Assembly (NCBI RefSeq): GCF_009674725.1
Contig: NZ_WKKH01000008.1
Span: forward strand, 101,702 to 165,701
Reading direction: 5' to 3'
From: Pedobacter petrophilus
Lineage (GTDB): Bacteria > Bacteroidota > Bacteroidia > Sphingobacteriales > Sphingobacteriaceae
DNA: 64,000 nucleotides
Positions within the stretch are counted from its first letter, which is position 1. Each line of letters starts with the position of its first letter. The translations under genes and the position numbers were made by a program. Positions 38,552-47,059 of this stretch are shown piece by piece. Under the pieces are notes generated by a model that saw only the letters and a list, made by a program, of their open reading frames with translations, ran no database searches and was not told the origin of the DNA.

Positions 38552-39628
38552 ATGAAAAAAATAGATCTACCTAAATGGACAATATTCATCCCGATCCTGG
38601 CAATTGTAGCTTACTTTTTAACCGTGGTAGAAGTAAGTGTATGGTTTAGCATATTATTAGCCTGCTTATTGATTGGTAGTGTCCTCGCATCGGTTCATCA
38701 TGCTGAAGTAATTGCCCACCGGGTTGGAGAACCATTTGGTACCATTATTCTGGCTTTAGCCATTACCACGATAGAAGTTGGCCTGATCGTGTCGCTGATG
38801 CTGGCTGGCGGGGAAGCGACCAAGGCTTTGGCTCGTGATACTGTTTTCGCTGCCGTGATGATTATCCTTACCGCGATTGTCGGTATTTGTCTTTTACGTG
38901 GCGGAATTAAATTTAAAGAGCAATTATACAAGCTTCAGGGCGTAAATGCGGCACTAATTACCCTTGCATCAATTCTTGTGCTAACATTAATTTTGCCTAA
39001 CTATACCATTAGTGGCGCTGTTGGCGAATATACGGTGAGCCAGTTAATTTTTGTGTCTGTTGTATCTCTGATTTTGTATGGTGGCTTTATTTTTAGGCAA
39101 ACTGTTAGGCACCGGGATTATTTCTTGCCTAAAGATTCTCATTCTGAAGAGGATCACGTAGCGGCACCAAATATGATAACTACATTAAGCAGTTTGGCAC
39201 TATTAATTGTTAGTTTGTTTACGGTGGTGTTATTGGCAAAATACCTTTCAAAAGATATTGAGATAATGGTTCACGCTATGGGAGCGCCTCAATCAGTGGT
39301 TGGTGTTATTATTGCTGCTATAGTATTATTACCCGAAGGTTTGGCTGCCTATAATGCGGTAAAGGCTGACCGGCTACAAACCAGTCTTAACCTCGCTTTG
39401 GGTTCCGCATTAGCCAGTATCGGATTAACAATTCCCGCGGTTGCGGTGGTATCAATTGTTTTCGGAATGCCAATTACATTGGGAATTGATATGAGCTCAA
39501 CTGTTTTACTGCTCTTATCTATGATTACCATCATGTTTTCTCTGGCAACAGGAAAAACCAACGTACAGCAAGGGGTGGTGCTATTGGTCATCTTCGCATC
39601 TTACCTTTTTTATACGGTAGTACCATAG
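38552..39628 (+). CDS. chaA: Calcium/cation:proton antiporter ChaA-like (CaCA family)
   Basis: A 358-aa inner-membrane antiporter with about 11 spans. The two alpha repeats of the CaCA superfamily are visible: EPFGTIILALAITTIEVGLIVSLML in the first half (Glu in TIEV) and LPEGLAAYNAVKADRLQTSLNLALGSALASIGLTIP in the second (given here as landmarks). ChaA exchanges Ca2+, Na+ or K+ for H+. Start chosen at ATG 38552 (MKKIDLPKWTIFIPIL), because the 48 residues upstream in the same frame are not membrane-like and lack an ATG supported by homology. Confidence 0.88.
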   Translation: MKKIDLPKWTIFIPILAIVAYFLTVVEVSVWFSILLACLLIGSVLASVHHAEVIAHRVGEPFGTIILALAITTIEVGLIVSLMLAGGEATKALARDTVFAAVMIILTAIVGICLLRGGIKFKEQLYKLQGVNAALITLASILVLTLILPNYTISGAVGEYTVSQLIFVSVVSLILYGGFIFRQTVRHRDYFLPKDSHSEEDHVAAPNMITTLSSLALLIVSLFTVVLLAKYLSKDIEIMVHAMGAPQSVVGVIIAAIVLLPEGLAAYNAVKADRLQTSLNLALGSALASIGLTIPAVAVVSIVFGMPITLGIDMSSTVLLLLSMITIMFSLATGKTNVQQGVVLLVIFASYLFYTVVP

Positions 39629-39724
39629 CCATTGCGATTAGTTTTATGTTAATGGATACCTGTTCAGGATTTTTAAAAGAGGATTCCTGATTTTTTTGCC
39701 CTGGCTGAGTTGATCAATATTAAT

Positions 39725-40543
39725 TTATCTGCGTTCGATACTTAGCTTTCTTTTGCTTTTTTCAATGGTATCCAGAGATTCTGAGATCTCCTTTAAAAAA
39801 ACTTCACACTGTGTTTTGGCTAAAAAGTTGGAAATTTTCTGTTTGATCTGATCCGTAAAAAAGACTTGAATAACAATCAGCGAAATCAGGAACACGAAAT
39901 GAGAAAAGATCAGCCGGGTATTACCCTTTCCATTTAAACCCAGAAGAAAAGCGATGTAGTCCAATACAATAGGTACAAGTAGCATAATCACCATTGAAAA
40001 AATTCCAGTACGGGATGTATTTTGCTTTTCGGCAGCAGCCACCTGTAAAAGTTGTCTTTCCAGTTTCGCTTTCAGTGGAAGATCGCGATTTGATTTCGAC
40101 TGATCTAAAGCAGCTAGTTTTTTTCCGTAACTGATATCACTTCGACTCATCTTTTCCATCAGTGCAAGTTCGTTTTCGTTCAGTTCTTCCTGATCAGCAA
40201 CAATTGCTTCCTGTTCTGCGATCAGGCGGTCCATTTCAGCCAGATCATCAGGGAGGCCTAAATAAAGTTTTTGTTCTACAGTCAGAATTCGATCATCAAT
40301 CGCTTTGCGAACACTTTTTAAGGTAGAATGCTCATTTCTGAAGCCGTCTTTTTCAAGATCGTGCTGCGCTTGAATTTCGGATAGTGCAGCTGCAAATTGT
40401 AAAGCTTCCAGTTCCTCTTCATTTACGGCTAAACGCACATAGAGTTCGGTGATAGAAGAAAAGCTTTTTTTGGCGCTGGTTGATGCTGAAAGCGCTTCTT
40501 GATATTCGGAGAAATTTTGTGACGAAAGTGAACTGACAGGCAT
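39725..40543 (-). CDS. Coiled-coil membrane protein, unknown function
   Basis: A 272-aa protein with a long charged, helical N-terminal part (residues ~30-180; EEELEALQFAAALSEIQAQHDLEK, EMDRLIAEQEAIVADQEELNENEL) likely to form a coiled coil. Two membrane spans follow (FSMVIMLLVPIVLDYIAFLLG and LIFSHFVFLISLIVIQVFF), then a basic C-terminal helix. No enzymatic motif. It may be a scaffold-like inner-membrane protein with a large cytoplasmic coil. Family not recognised; convergent with chaA. Confidence 0.7.
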   Translation of the reverse strand: MPVSSLSSQNFSEYQEALSASTSAKKSFSSITELYVRLAVNEEELEALQFAAALSEIQAQHDLEKDGFRNEHSTLKSVRKAIDDRILTVEQKLYLGLPDDLAEMDRLIAEQEAIVADQEELNENELALMEKMSRSDISYGKKLAALDQSKSNRDLPLKAKLERQLLQVAAAEKQNTSRTGIFSMVIMLLVPIVLDYIAFLLGLNGKGNTRLIFSHFVFLISLIVIQVFFTDQIKQKISNFLAKTQCEVFLKEISESLDTIEKSKRKLSIERR

Positions 40544-40738
40544 GCTGGAATATGGTATTAGGCTTTAAAATTAAAAAAAAAATTATCAAGACATCATTAA
40601 TTCTTTTGCATAATTTAAAGTAATGTGCTGTTTATGCTGTTATACTAATAGATTAGTTGCGAATAACACTAACTAACTACTAAGCAAGTGGTACCAGCAA
40701 CAAATAATGAGGCTTTAAATTATTAACAAAATTTAGTT

Positions 40739-40746
40739 TATTTTTG
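40739..40746 (+). promoter_or_regulatory. -7 promoter element of the DinB gene (TATTTTTG)
   Basis: Exact TAnnTTTG match ending 17 nt before the ATG at 40764. No TTG at the usual -33 spacing was found. Confidence 0.45.
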
Positions 40747-40763
40747 ATCTATAACCCTATAAT

Positions 40764-41273
40764 ATGACACAAAAAACAGAAGTTTGGCAAAGGGGGGCTT
40801 TGCCAGAAATTCCACCTTTGCTTCAGCCAGTGGCCCATGCTTTATTACAGGCGAGGGAAGAACTCAATGAATATTTGTATGAATTTCCTGAGGAACTGCT
40901 TTGGGTTCGCCCGGCGGGTATGGCTTCTACAGGATTTCATCTCCAACATTTAAGTGGCGTACTCGATCGGGTGTTTACTTATGCGCGTGCTGAAGGGCTC
41001 TCGGAATTTCAATTCAGTCAATTATATGAGGAAGGAAAAGACACCGCCGGGCAACTTTCAGTTGCTGGCTTGCTTAACCGGTTTAATATTCAGGTAGACC
41101 ATGCAATAGAACAAATCAAACTTACTGAAGCATCAACTTTGACTGAATACAGGGGCATTGGTAGGGCAGGGCTTCCATCAACAGTTATTGGTTTACTTTT
41201 CCATGCTGCAGAACATACGATGAGGCATTTGGGACAACTTATGGTTACTGTAGCTGTTGTTAAAAATAATTGA
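40764..41273 (+). CDS. DinB-family putative metal-dependent protein
   Basis: A 169-aa four-helix-bundle protein of the DinB/YfiT superfamily. The metal-binding His triad is visible as H in FHLQHLSGVLDR and the pair in HAAEHTMRHLGQL. Members include thiol-transferases and damage-induced proteins with varied or unknown substrates. It is likely cytosolic. Single gene with a good promoter element just upstream. Confidence 0.85.
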   Translation: MTQKTEVWQRGALPEIPPLLQPVAHALLQAREELNEYLYEFPEELLWVRPAGMASTGFHLQHLSGVLDRVFTYARAEGLSEFQFSQLYEEGKDTAGQLSVAGLLNRFNIQVDHAIEQIKLTEASTLTEYRGIGRAGLPSTVIGLLFHAAEHTMRHLGQLMVTVAVVKNN

Positions 41274-41316
41274 ATTTAATTATTGTAGGATTGTTTTTTA
41301 AATGAATGGGTTGAAG

Positions 41317-41487
41317 TCACTTATCCTGAATGGTACGGTTATGTCGATGGAAAAAATACCAGGTTGCCGTTCCCCAAACGAGCAAAACAGTAGAGATTCC
41401 CAATTCCGGTGCTGCAATTGTATTAGAAAAAAAGGCAGACGCTGTTGATATCAGACAAGCTACAATGAAAATCGAGATATTTTTCAT
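41317..41487 (-). CDS. Very small membrane protein (56 aa)
   Basis: A 56-aa frame from ATG 41487 to TGA 41317. It encodes MKNISIFIVACLISTASAFF (first span or signal anchor), a short polar segment (SNTIAAPELG), then STVLLVWGTATWYFF and a charged tail HRHNRTIQDK. The two-span, positive-tail layout resembles the 52-aa protein at 38227-38385, though the sequences differ. No family recognised. Confidence 0.55.
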   Translation of the reverse strand: MKNISIFIVACLISTASAFFSNTIAAPELGISTVLLVWGTATWYFFHRHNRTIQDK

Positions 41488-41643
41488 AACATTCTGATTA
41501 ATTGGTGATTAATAATGTGAATTTAATGAAAAAAAATTTATTTATCAAGATATAAGTGAAAATTTATTTTACAATCGGTAATTTTTATGATTAAATAGCT
41601 GAATTTTTGATTTTTATATCTTAATTTCTAATCAGAATGACTG

Positions 41644-41680
41644 AAAAAACAAAACTCCTGCAAACTGCGGAAGTTTTGTT
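41644..41680 (-). terminator. Minus-strand terminator marking a small transcript
   Basis: Read on the minus strand, ACAAAACT and AGTTTTGT form the outer stem with a G/C-rich inner part, followed by six T. No annotated-size minus-strand gene precedes it, so it implies a short transcript from about 41700-41860. Confidence 0.65.
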
Positions 41681-41684
41681 CTTA

Positions 41685-41813
41685 TCATGGTGTGTGATTA
41701 ACTGAAATGATTAAGGGAAATGACCTCAGATAGCATTTTTGTATGATCTGGCCATAAATAGTAGCATTAAGATGCCCGACAAGAAGGTAAAGGAACCAAT
41801 CTGTTGAAATCAT
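41685..41813 (-). CDS. Candidate 42-aa peptide ending at a terminator
   Basis: A frame from ATG 41813 to TGA 41685 encodes a 42-aa peptide with a hydrophobic N-terminal part (WFLYLLVGHLNATIYG). An AAGGTGG sequence lies ~20 nt upstream, and the stop is only 5 nt from the terminator stem. A second frame in the same stretch (ending at 41726) encodes a TM-like SFTFLSGILMLLFMARSYK but has no ATG. The terminator shows something is transcribed; which frame is translated is unclear. Confidence 0.3.
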   Translation of the reverse strand: MISTDWFLYLLVGHLNATIYGQIIQKCYLRSFPLIISVNHTP

Positions 41814-41996
41814 CAATTATTTAGTGTTTCCACCTTAATTTATCGATGTATTTTTTAAAGGATTAATAAATACAATCTATATTTATTTAGATAAGTTTCT
41901 TAATTCTTACCCATAGAAATCATACAACCCCGATTATTTAATTAAATATTCCTGGTCAACCTGCTAATTATTGCCAGGTGGATCACGAAAAATTAG

Positions 41997-42344
41997 TTAA
42001 GGTTGCTTGAGGTAACTTTTAATCATATTGTGAATATCCTCACTTACGGCGTTCACATCATACTTCATCAGTTTATGCTGAGCAGAATTATACTTTTCGA
42101 TAAAGGTAGCTTCTCTCACATTGAATTTCAGGTAGCCTTGTTCAAAGAATCGTTCTTCAATATCGGCTGATGAATCCAATGATCGAAACCAGAGTTTAAT
42201 GAGTGACTGAGACTGTTTTTCGAGATAAAGCCAATGGAAAATTTCAGCTAAATCTGCACCTTCAGGCATGTCATTTCGCTTTAGCTCCATGATCACTAAT
42301 CCTTCGCCTTCAAAATAAAATAAGATTTGGTATTGTGACAACAT
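41997..42344 (-). CDS. Hypothetical cytosolic protein
   Basis: A 115-aa soluble protein with ATG at 42344. It looks helical and acidic (GEGLVIMELKRNDMPEGADLAEIFHWLYLEKQSQSLIKLWF is represented by its hydrophobic and charged pattern), with a C-terminal helix DVNAVSEDIHNMIKSYLKQP. No signal peptide, span or known motif. Family not recognised. Its composition matches neighbouring genes. Confidence 0.6.
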   Translation of the reverse strand: MLSQYQILFYFEGEGLVIMELKRNDMPEGADLAEIFHWLYLEKQSQSLIKLWFRSLDSSADIEERFFEQGYLKFNVREATFIEKYNSAQHKLMKYDVNAVSEDIHNMIKSYLKQP

Positions 42345-42735
42345 TCCCGCAAAAGTAGTTTCCTGATTTTAATTTATCAGACTTTATTTTCTAACATTTC
42401 AGTGGAATTTCTAACGTTCATAATTTAGGGATTGAAAACCAATAAGTTAACGTTCTTAGTTTTGTTATCAGGATTGATTTAAATTTCATCCATTCAAAAA
42501 AAACAGCATTTCTTTATGTTCACTTATCCTTGGCAGGTTTACCAGATTTTTTTGAAAAAATGCTAAAGAAGGTGGGTTAATTCTGTTAAAAAATAAAATG
42601 AACGATCATCAAACTCACTCTCATTTTTATTTAAAAAGTGCCTTGTAGTTGTTTTTTTACACTTGTTGCGAGAAATACGCGTAAATATACTCATAAGCCA
42701 ATACTGAATTATCTATAGATTTGGGCTTTTAAATT
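42345..42735. other. 391-bp intergenic region, no gene seen
   Basis: AT-rich divergent spacer between the 115-aa gene and the receiver pseudogene. Only frames under 20 codons occur. No hairpin, repeat or promoter match strong enough to report was found. Confidence 0.5.
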
Positions 42736-43115
42736 ATGCATCTATTTAAACATTTATTGCTTATCGATAATGATGAGCACATCCATGAGATGATTCCATT
42801 TACTTTTGATCAGCGGAACTATCTTATTAAGACTATTGCCGGTATCGTTTCTATCAAGACTTTGATCAGTGAATTTATGCCAGACATTATGCTCTGGGCA
42901 GAAGATGGTCAGGAAATCTGTCGAAATCTGAAGCGTTTGCCAGCGCTTGCTCATATACATGTTATTTATTTTCTGCAGCAATTATTAATGAAGACGATTT
43001 CAACCGCGGTTGTTATCTATTGATTACCAGTCGTTTATATATATCTTGTCTAGAAAGCATGGTAAAGAAATTGATTTTGGAGTGCCAGAAGTGCTCGCCC
43101 AATCTGTTAGCGTAA
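42736..43115 (+). pseudogene. Frameshifted, decayed response-regulator receiver
   Basis: Frame 1 from 42736 reads LLLIDNDEHIHEMIPF (acidic pair), EFMPDIMLWAEDGQEICRNLK (phospho-site region with about five residues missing before IML) and AHIHVIYF, ending at 43023. The expected continuation appears in another frame from 42972: SAAIINEDDFNRGCY, then TSRLYIS and MVKKLILE, ending at 43115. The usual K-P-F motif is replaced by S-R-L-Y. A frameshift near 42970, a small deletion and loss of the Lys show that this receiver is not functional. An intact PAS kinase and response regulator follow. Confidence 0.75.
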
Positions 43116-43196
43116 ACATTTTTTGAAACTGATTGTTTGGTCTATGCCTTTCGCTTATATGTAAGTTGAAGACATCTTAACCAAAACAATAATGTA

Positions 43197-44267
43197 ATGC
43201 CACAAGATCTTTTTTATCAGCTAGGTGCACAATCATCTGATGGGTATTTTGTTTATGACCTGATTGATTGCAGGTTTCTGTATTTAAACACTGCTTTAGC
43301 GGATATCTGGGATTTAACACCAGACGATATTCTGCAATCGCCTACCATTTTGTTTGATCAGGTACATCCTGATGACCAGGTTTTAGTTGGTTATTGTTTT
43401 CAGGAAATCTCATCAGATAAGGTTTATAAAAAATATGAGTTCAGGTTGCTGCTCAATGGTAAAGATGAAAGGTATTTAAAAGTAAGCATCGGACCTGTAG
43501 AAGGTGTTGGAAATGATGCTTTGTGTGGGATAGTGGAAGACATTACCATAGAAAGACACAATAAGATTCACATCGAACAGATAAATAACAGAAAAAATAT
43601 TGCGCTTGAAGTGCTTTCGCATGATTTAAAGGAACCTTTCGGCATGATGAAGCTTACTGCGTCATCGCTGGCGAACGGCATACAGCAGAAAAGTGAGGAA
43701 TACCTGGCGGAAGGCTTAGCATTTATTATTGAAATGTGCGAGCGTAACATGAAAATGGTGCGCAGTTTAATCAACAAAGAATTTCTGAAATCTTCTGAGG
43801 TTGAGATTAAAAAGGAAAGAGTTGATCTGGTTTGGGAATTTCGTGACCTGATTCGTTTTTACCGACGCTCGCGCTTAAATGAGGTTAAACACTTCTCGTT
43901 CAAATGTGAGTCGGAACGGATCTACCTTCGCCTGGATAGTATGAAGTTTTTACAGGTGTTAAACAACTTAATTTCTAACGCCATTAAGTTTACGGCGGCG
44001 CAGGGTGAAATTACGCTTACGGCAGCCGAACAGGAAGACACTGTATTAATCACTGTGGCCGATAATGGTAGCGGGATTCCGGTAGAATTACGCTCGTCTC
44101 TTTTCGATCGGGCGGAGCAGGGGCTGAAACGTGGCTTAATTGGAGAAGAATCTCACGGGCTGGGAATGGGAATTATCAAAGCAATTGTTGATTTACATGG
44201 TGGCGATATTTGGTTTGAAACTGAATTAAACAAGGGGACAGTGTTTTACATTACGCTGCCAAAATAA
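43197..44267 (+). CDS. PAS-domain sensor histidine kinase
   Basis: A 356-aa soluble kinase without membrane spans. Residues ~5-125 form a PAS domain (DGYFVYDLIDCRFLYLNTALADIW). The dimerisation/phospho-acceptor region has the His in VLSHDLKEPFGMM. The ATPase domain has N (LNNLISNAIKFTA), G1 (VADNGSGIP) and G2 (SHGLGMGIIKAIV) boxes. It phosphorylates its own His and should pass the phosphate to the response regulator at 44321, which follows after 53 bp. Signal unknown, sensed in the cytosol. Confidence 0.93.
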   Translation: MPQDLFYQLGAQSSDGYFVYDLIDCRFLYLNTALADIWDLTPDDILQSPTILFDQVHPDDQVLVGYCFQEISSDKVYKKYEFRLLLNGKDERYLKVSIGPVEGVGNDALCGIVEDITIERHNKIHIEQINNRKNIALEVLSHDLKEPFGMMKLTASSLANGIQQKSEEYLAEGLAFIIEMCERNMKMVRSLINKEFLKSSEVEIKKERVDLVWEFRDLIRFYRRSRLNEVKHFSFKCESERIYLRLDSMKFLQVLNNLISNAIKFTAAQGEITLTAAEQEDTVLITVADNGSGIPVELRSSLFDRAEQGLKRGLIGEESHGLGMGIIKAIVDLHGGDIWFETELNKGTVFYITLPK

Positions 44268-44306
44268 CATTCGCAAGAATGTTATTCGCCTGGAGGGGTT
44301 CCAGGC
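44263..44306 (+). promoter_or_regulatory. Two consecutive hairpins between kinase and response-regulator genes
   Basis: Hairpin 1 has 10-bp perfect arms AATAACATTC/GAATGTTATT around GCAA and overlaps the kinase stop codon (44263-44286). Hairpin 2 has arms GCCTGG/CCAGGC around 7 nt (44288-44306), followed by only TTTA. They fill the 53-bp gap. Either an imperfect terminator that lets some transcripts through, or an mRNA-stability element. Confidence 0.5.
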
Positions 44307-44320
44307 TTTAATAAACATAT

Positions 44321-44971
44321 ATGATTAAGATTATACTAGTAGAAGACCATCAAATTGTACGGAGATCTTTACAGGTGTTGTTAAAACAGCACGCTGATTT
44401 AGAAGTCGTTGCCGCAGTTGATGGGGCGCATAAGGTTCTGGAACTTTTAAAAAGCGGAACCAACGCAGATATTGTGCTCACAGATGTGAATATGCCTGAA
44501 ATGGATGGAATTCAGATGATTTCAGAAATTAAGTTAATAAAACCAAAAATTAATGTGGTAATGCTTTCTATTCTTGAAGATGAAAAATATGCCGCAAAAT
44601 CTTTTGTATCAGGTGCTAGGGCTTATCTATCTAAAGATGTAGATGAAGTAGAATTGCTTTTTGCACTTCGTCATGTAGTGAGTGGAAAACGTTATTTATC
44701 ATCAGAATTAAGTATTGGTGTACTGGAACGCTTTAATCACCAGCTTACCAATATGCCAGAGAAAGGCGCACAACGTTTGGCGCTGTCAGAACGTGAGCAA
44801 CTGGTTTTAGGGCTTATTGCAAACGGAATGACGAATCAGGAAATTGCAGAACAGGTTTTCCTCAGCAGAAGAACTGTTGAGGGTATCCGCCAGGTCCTGA
44901 TTGATCGAACTGGTGCCAAAAATTCTGTTGCTTTAATTCGCTATGCGGTATTAAATGGCTATGTGAGTTGA
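44321..44971 (+). CDS. NarL/LuxR-type response regulator
   Basis: A 216-aa regulator with a receiver (acidic pair IILVEDHQIV, phospho-Asp in IVLTDVNMPEMDG, Lys in AYLSKDVDE). The C-terminal LuxR helix-turn-helix contains LSEREQLVLGLIANGMTNQEIAEQVFLSRRTVEG. It is probably the partner of the PAS kinase just upstream. An ECF sigma factor gene follows on the same strand 84 bp later and might be a target. Confidence 0.94.
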   Translation: MIKIILVEDHQIVRRSLQVLLKQHADLEVVAAVDGAHKVLELLKSGTNADIVLTDVNMPEMDGIQMISEIKLIKPKINVVMLSILEDEKYAAKSFVSGARAYLSKDVDEVELLFALRHVVSGKRYLSSELSIGVLERFNHQLTNMPEKGAQRLALSEREQLVLGLIANGMTNQEIAEQVFLSRRTVEGIRQVLIDRTGAKNSVALIRYAVLNGYVS

Positions 44972-45054
44972 TGTTTCAGTAGAAATCCACGTACTTGTAG
45001 CATCAACAACTTTATGCGTGTTGTGTTTAATGATAGGATTAGACCTATCTACAA

Positions 45055-45564
45055 ATGGAAAGACAAGTTGATTTTAAAGATGAAATTTATTGCTTTAGAA
45101 AAGTACTCACCGAAAGGGCCTTGGCCTACACGCACGACGATGATATTGCAAATGATTTAGTGCAGGAAACTTTCATTAAAGCCTTTCGTTTTGCAGGGCG
45201 ATTAAAAACAGAAAGTAATTTACGTGGCTGGTTATTTACTATTTTAAAGAACACTTTTCTTAATCACTACCACAGGGAAAAAAATAAAGGTGCTATATCG
45301 CTGGAAGATAATCTGGATGCGGTTAATGCTGAAGCACCAAACGGCGCAGAAAATACGGGCAAGGCGAGATTTTTATTAGATGATATTAATAAAGCGTTAA
45401 GCTTAATTCCGCCCCAATCTTCTTATTGCTTTAAAAAGCATTTTGAAGGTTACAAATACGAAGAAATAGCACAAGAACTGGGAATTCCCGTGGGAACAGT
45501 GAAAACCAGAATCTTCGTAGCCAGAGAAATGCTGAAAAAAATGTTGCACATGCACCGGTCTTAG
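45055..45564 (+). CDS. ECF-type RNA polymerase sigma factor
   Basis: A 169-aa sigma-70 family factor with only regions 2 and 4. Region 2 has DIANDLVQETFIKAFRFAGRL and NLRGWLFTILKNTFLNHYR-like sequence (…NHYHREKNK). Region 4 has the helix-turn-helix EEIAQELGIPVGTVKTRIFVARE. It would direct RNA polymerase to a stress or envelope regulon. No anti-sigma gene is adjacent; the next gene encodes a 71-aa unknown protein. A strong terminator follows. Confidence 0.93.
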   Translation: MERQVDFKDEIYCFRKVLTERALAYTHDDDIANDLVQETFIKAFRFAGRLKTESNLRGWLFTILKNTFLNHYHREKNKGAISLEDNLDAVNAEAPNGAENTGKARFLLDDINKALSLIPPQSSYCFKKHFEGYKYEEIAQELGIPVGTVKTRIFVAREMLKKMLHMHRS

Positions 45565-45565
45565 C

Positions 45566-45602
45566 AAAAAAAATCCTGAAATCCTTTCAGGATTTTTTTT
45601 TG
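45566..45602 (+). terminator. Rho-independent terminator
   Basis: AAAAAATCCTGAAA pairs with TTTCAGGATTTTTT around a short loop, followed by T. It begins 2 bp after the sigma factor stop codon. Confidence 0.9.
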
Positions 45603-45659
45603 CTCTTCATATTTAATCATCAAAATCAAACTTTAAGCAGTTAAGTTGGTTTCTTGAAT

Positions 45660-45875
45660 ATGGAATTTACACGTGAGCTTAGGGAAGTTTATCCAACCGA
45701 AATTATCGAGGTGAGGGGCAATGCCGATGCGCTCGCTATTACCCTGGTAAAGGAAACGAATTCAAAAAGTTTTATTGCCAAGCTCAAATCCCGCTTCAAA
45801 AACTTAAGCCATCCGAGAGTACTCTTTATCCGTTGTGAAGATGCAGGCGCCGTCGAAAAGATTGTACTCGTTTAA
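45660..45875 (+). CDS. Small hypothetical protein (71 aa)
   Basis: A 71-aa soluble protein with ATG at 45660 (an in-frame TTG lies two codons upstream). The sequence alternates charged and hydrophobic residues (EFTRELREVYPTEIIEVRG, KLKSRFKNLSHPRVLFIRC). No signal or span. It lies 95 bp after the sigma factor gene but beyond a strong terminator, so it needs its own promoter. Family not recognised. Confidence 0.6.
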   Translation: MEFTRELREVYPTEIIEVRGNADALAITLVKETNSKSFIAKLKSRFKNLSHPRVLFIRCEDAGAVEKIVLV

Positions 45876-45945
45876 AAATAATAACGCTGCCGAACGTTAA
45901 TCCCTAATAAAATTTGACCGTATATTAAATAAATCCTACAGCCAA

Positions 45946-47031
45946 ATGAGCTTACCTAAACACCACAGCGTTTTCGAAACCATTAAATCTACCATTCTAT
46001 ATATTACAGGATTAACTTTACTGCTGTTTTTTACGTTTAAAATTATCTCTATTGTTCTGCTGGTAATTTTTGCGCTGGTATTGGGGATTATTATCAGTGC
46101 ACCGGTAAGCAAATTTGAGAAGAGGGGAATGAAACGCTGGCTGGCAAGTCTCATCATTTTCATTCTTATTTTTGGCGTAAGTATTGGTTTAGGATGGTTA
46201 ATTGTACCGCACATTACGAACCAGCTGGATGTATTAATTAGCAACTTGCCAAGTTATTATACTTCTGCCTCCAATCACATCGCTTCCATTTTGAAAAATT
46301 ATCCGGAGTTTAACCGTGAAATTCAGAATAGCGGCGTTTCAATCGGATCAGCAATGCCATCTGTAGGCAAAACTATTATTGGGTTAGGTAATTTCTCTTT
46401 TGGCCTGATTGGAGGGATATTTTTATTTATTGTATTCGTTTGTCTGGTTGTATTTTATGTAAGCCAACCTAAACCGATAGTAGAACTATATTTATCTCTT
46501 TTTCAACCCCGGAAACGTGAAAGTGCAAAAAACGCATTGCAGCATACCACCGTTATGCTGGTTGGCTGGATGAAATCTAACCTGATTGGAGGAGCAATCC
46601 AATCTGTTCTGGTATACACATTTTTAAGTATCGTTAATGTACCCGGTGCGTTGGTCTGGGCGGCACTCGCATTCTTTTCGGAGTTAATTCCAAAGCTGGG
46701 ATTTTACATCATGGCAATTCCACCAACATTGGTAGCACTCTCTATAAGTCCGCTAACTGCCTTCTGGTGCTTGCTATTTTTCTTATTGCTGAATGAATTA
46801 GTGTCTGATTTTTTAATGCCAAAACTCCGTTCATCTACAATGAATATCCATCCGGTTTCATCGCTTGTCATGCTTTTGGCAATGGGTGCTGCATTTGGCT
46901 TAACCGGTGCACTTTTAGCCACACCAATGGCCGCGATTATCAAAGCATATTATGAAGAATTTTACCTCAAAAAGCTACCGGAAGACCCGGAAATGGATCA
47001 TAGAATAGAAGAAATTATTTACACAAAATAG
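45946..47031 (+). CDS. AI-2E / PerM-family membrane transporter
   Basis: A 361-aa inner-membrane protein with about seven to eight spans. It has the family pattern GIIISAPVSKFEKRGMKRWLA early and the conserved C-terminal block SDFLMPKLRSSTMNIHPVSSL...GLTGALLATPMAA. Family members are proposed to export the quorum-sensing signal AI-2 or to act as cation antiporters; the substrate here is unknown. An SDR gene follows 28 bp downstream. Confidence 0.9.
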   Translation: MSLPKHHSVFETIKSTILYITGLTLLLFFTFKIISIVLLVIFALVLGIIISAPVSKFEKRGMKRWLASLIIFILIFGVSIGLGWLIVPHITNQLDVLISNLPSYYTSASNHIASILKNYPEFNREIQNSGVSIGSAMPSVGKTIIGLGNFSFGLIGGIFLFIVFVCLVVFYVSQPKPIVELYLSLFQPRKRESAKNALQHTTVMLVGWMKSNLIGGAIQSVLVYTFLSIVNVPGALVWAALAFFSELIPKLGFYIMAIPPTLVALSISPLTAFWCLLFFLLLNELVSDFLMPKLRSSTMNIHPVSSLVMLLAMGAAFGLTGALLATPMAAIIKAYYEEFYLKKLPEDPEMDHRIEEIIYTK

Positions 47032-47059
47032 TTTAAGTAGCATCATTAAAAAGAATAAA

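Larger units (their letters stand above)
41488..41996. other. 509-bp AT-rich intergenic region with one tiny gene candidate
   Basis: Very AT-rich. It holds a minus-strand terminator (41644-41680) preceded by a 42-codon frame (41685-41813). Otherwise only the putative promoters of the flanking small genes are expected. No structured RNA was recognised. Confidence 0.5.
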
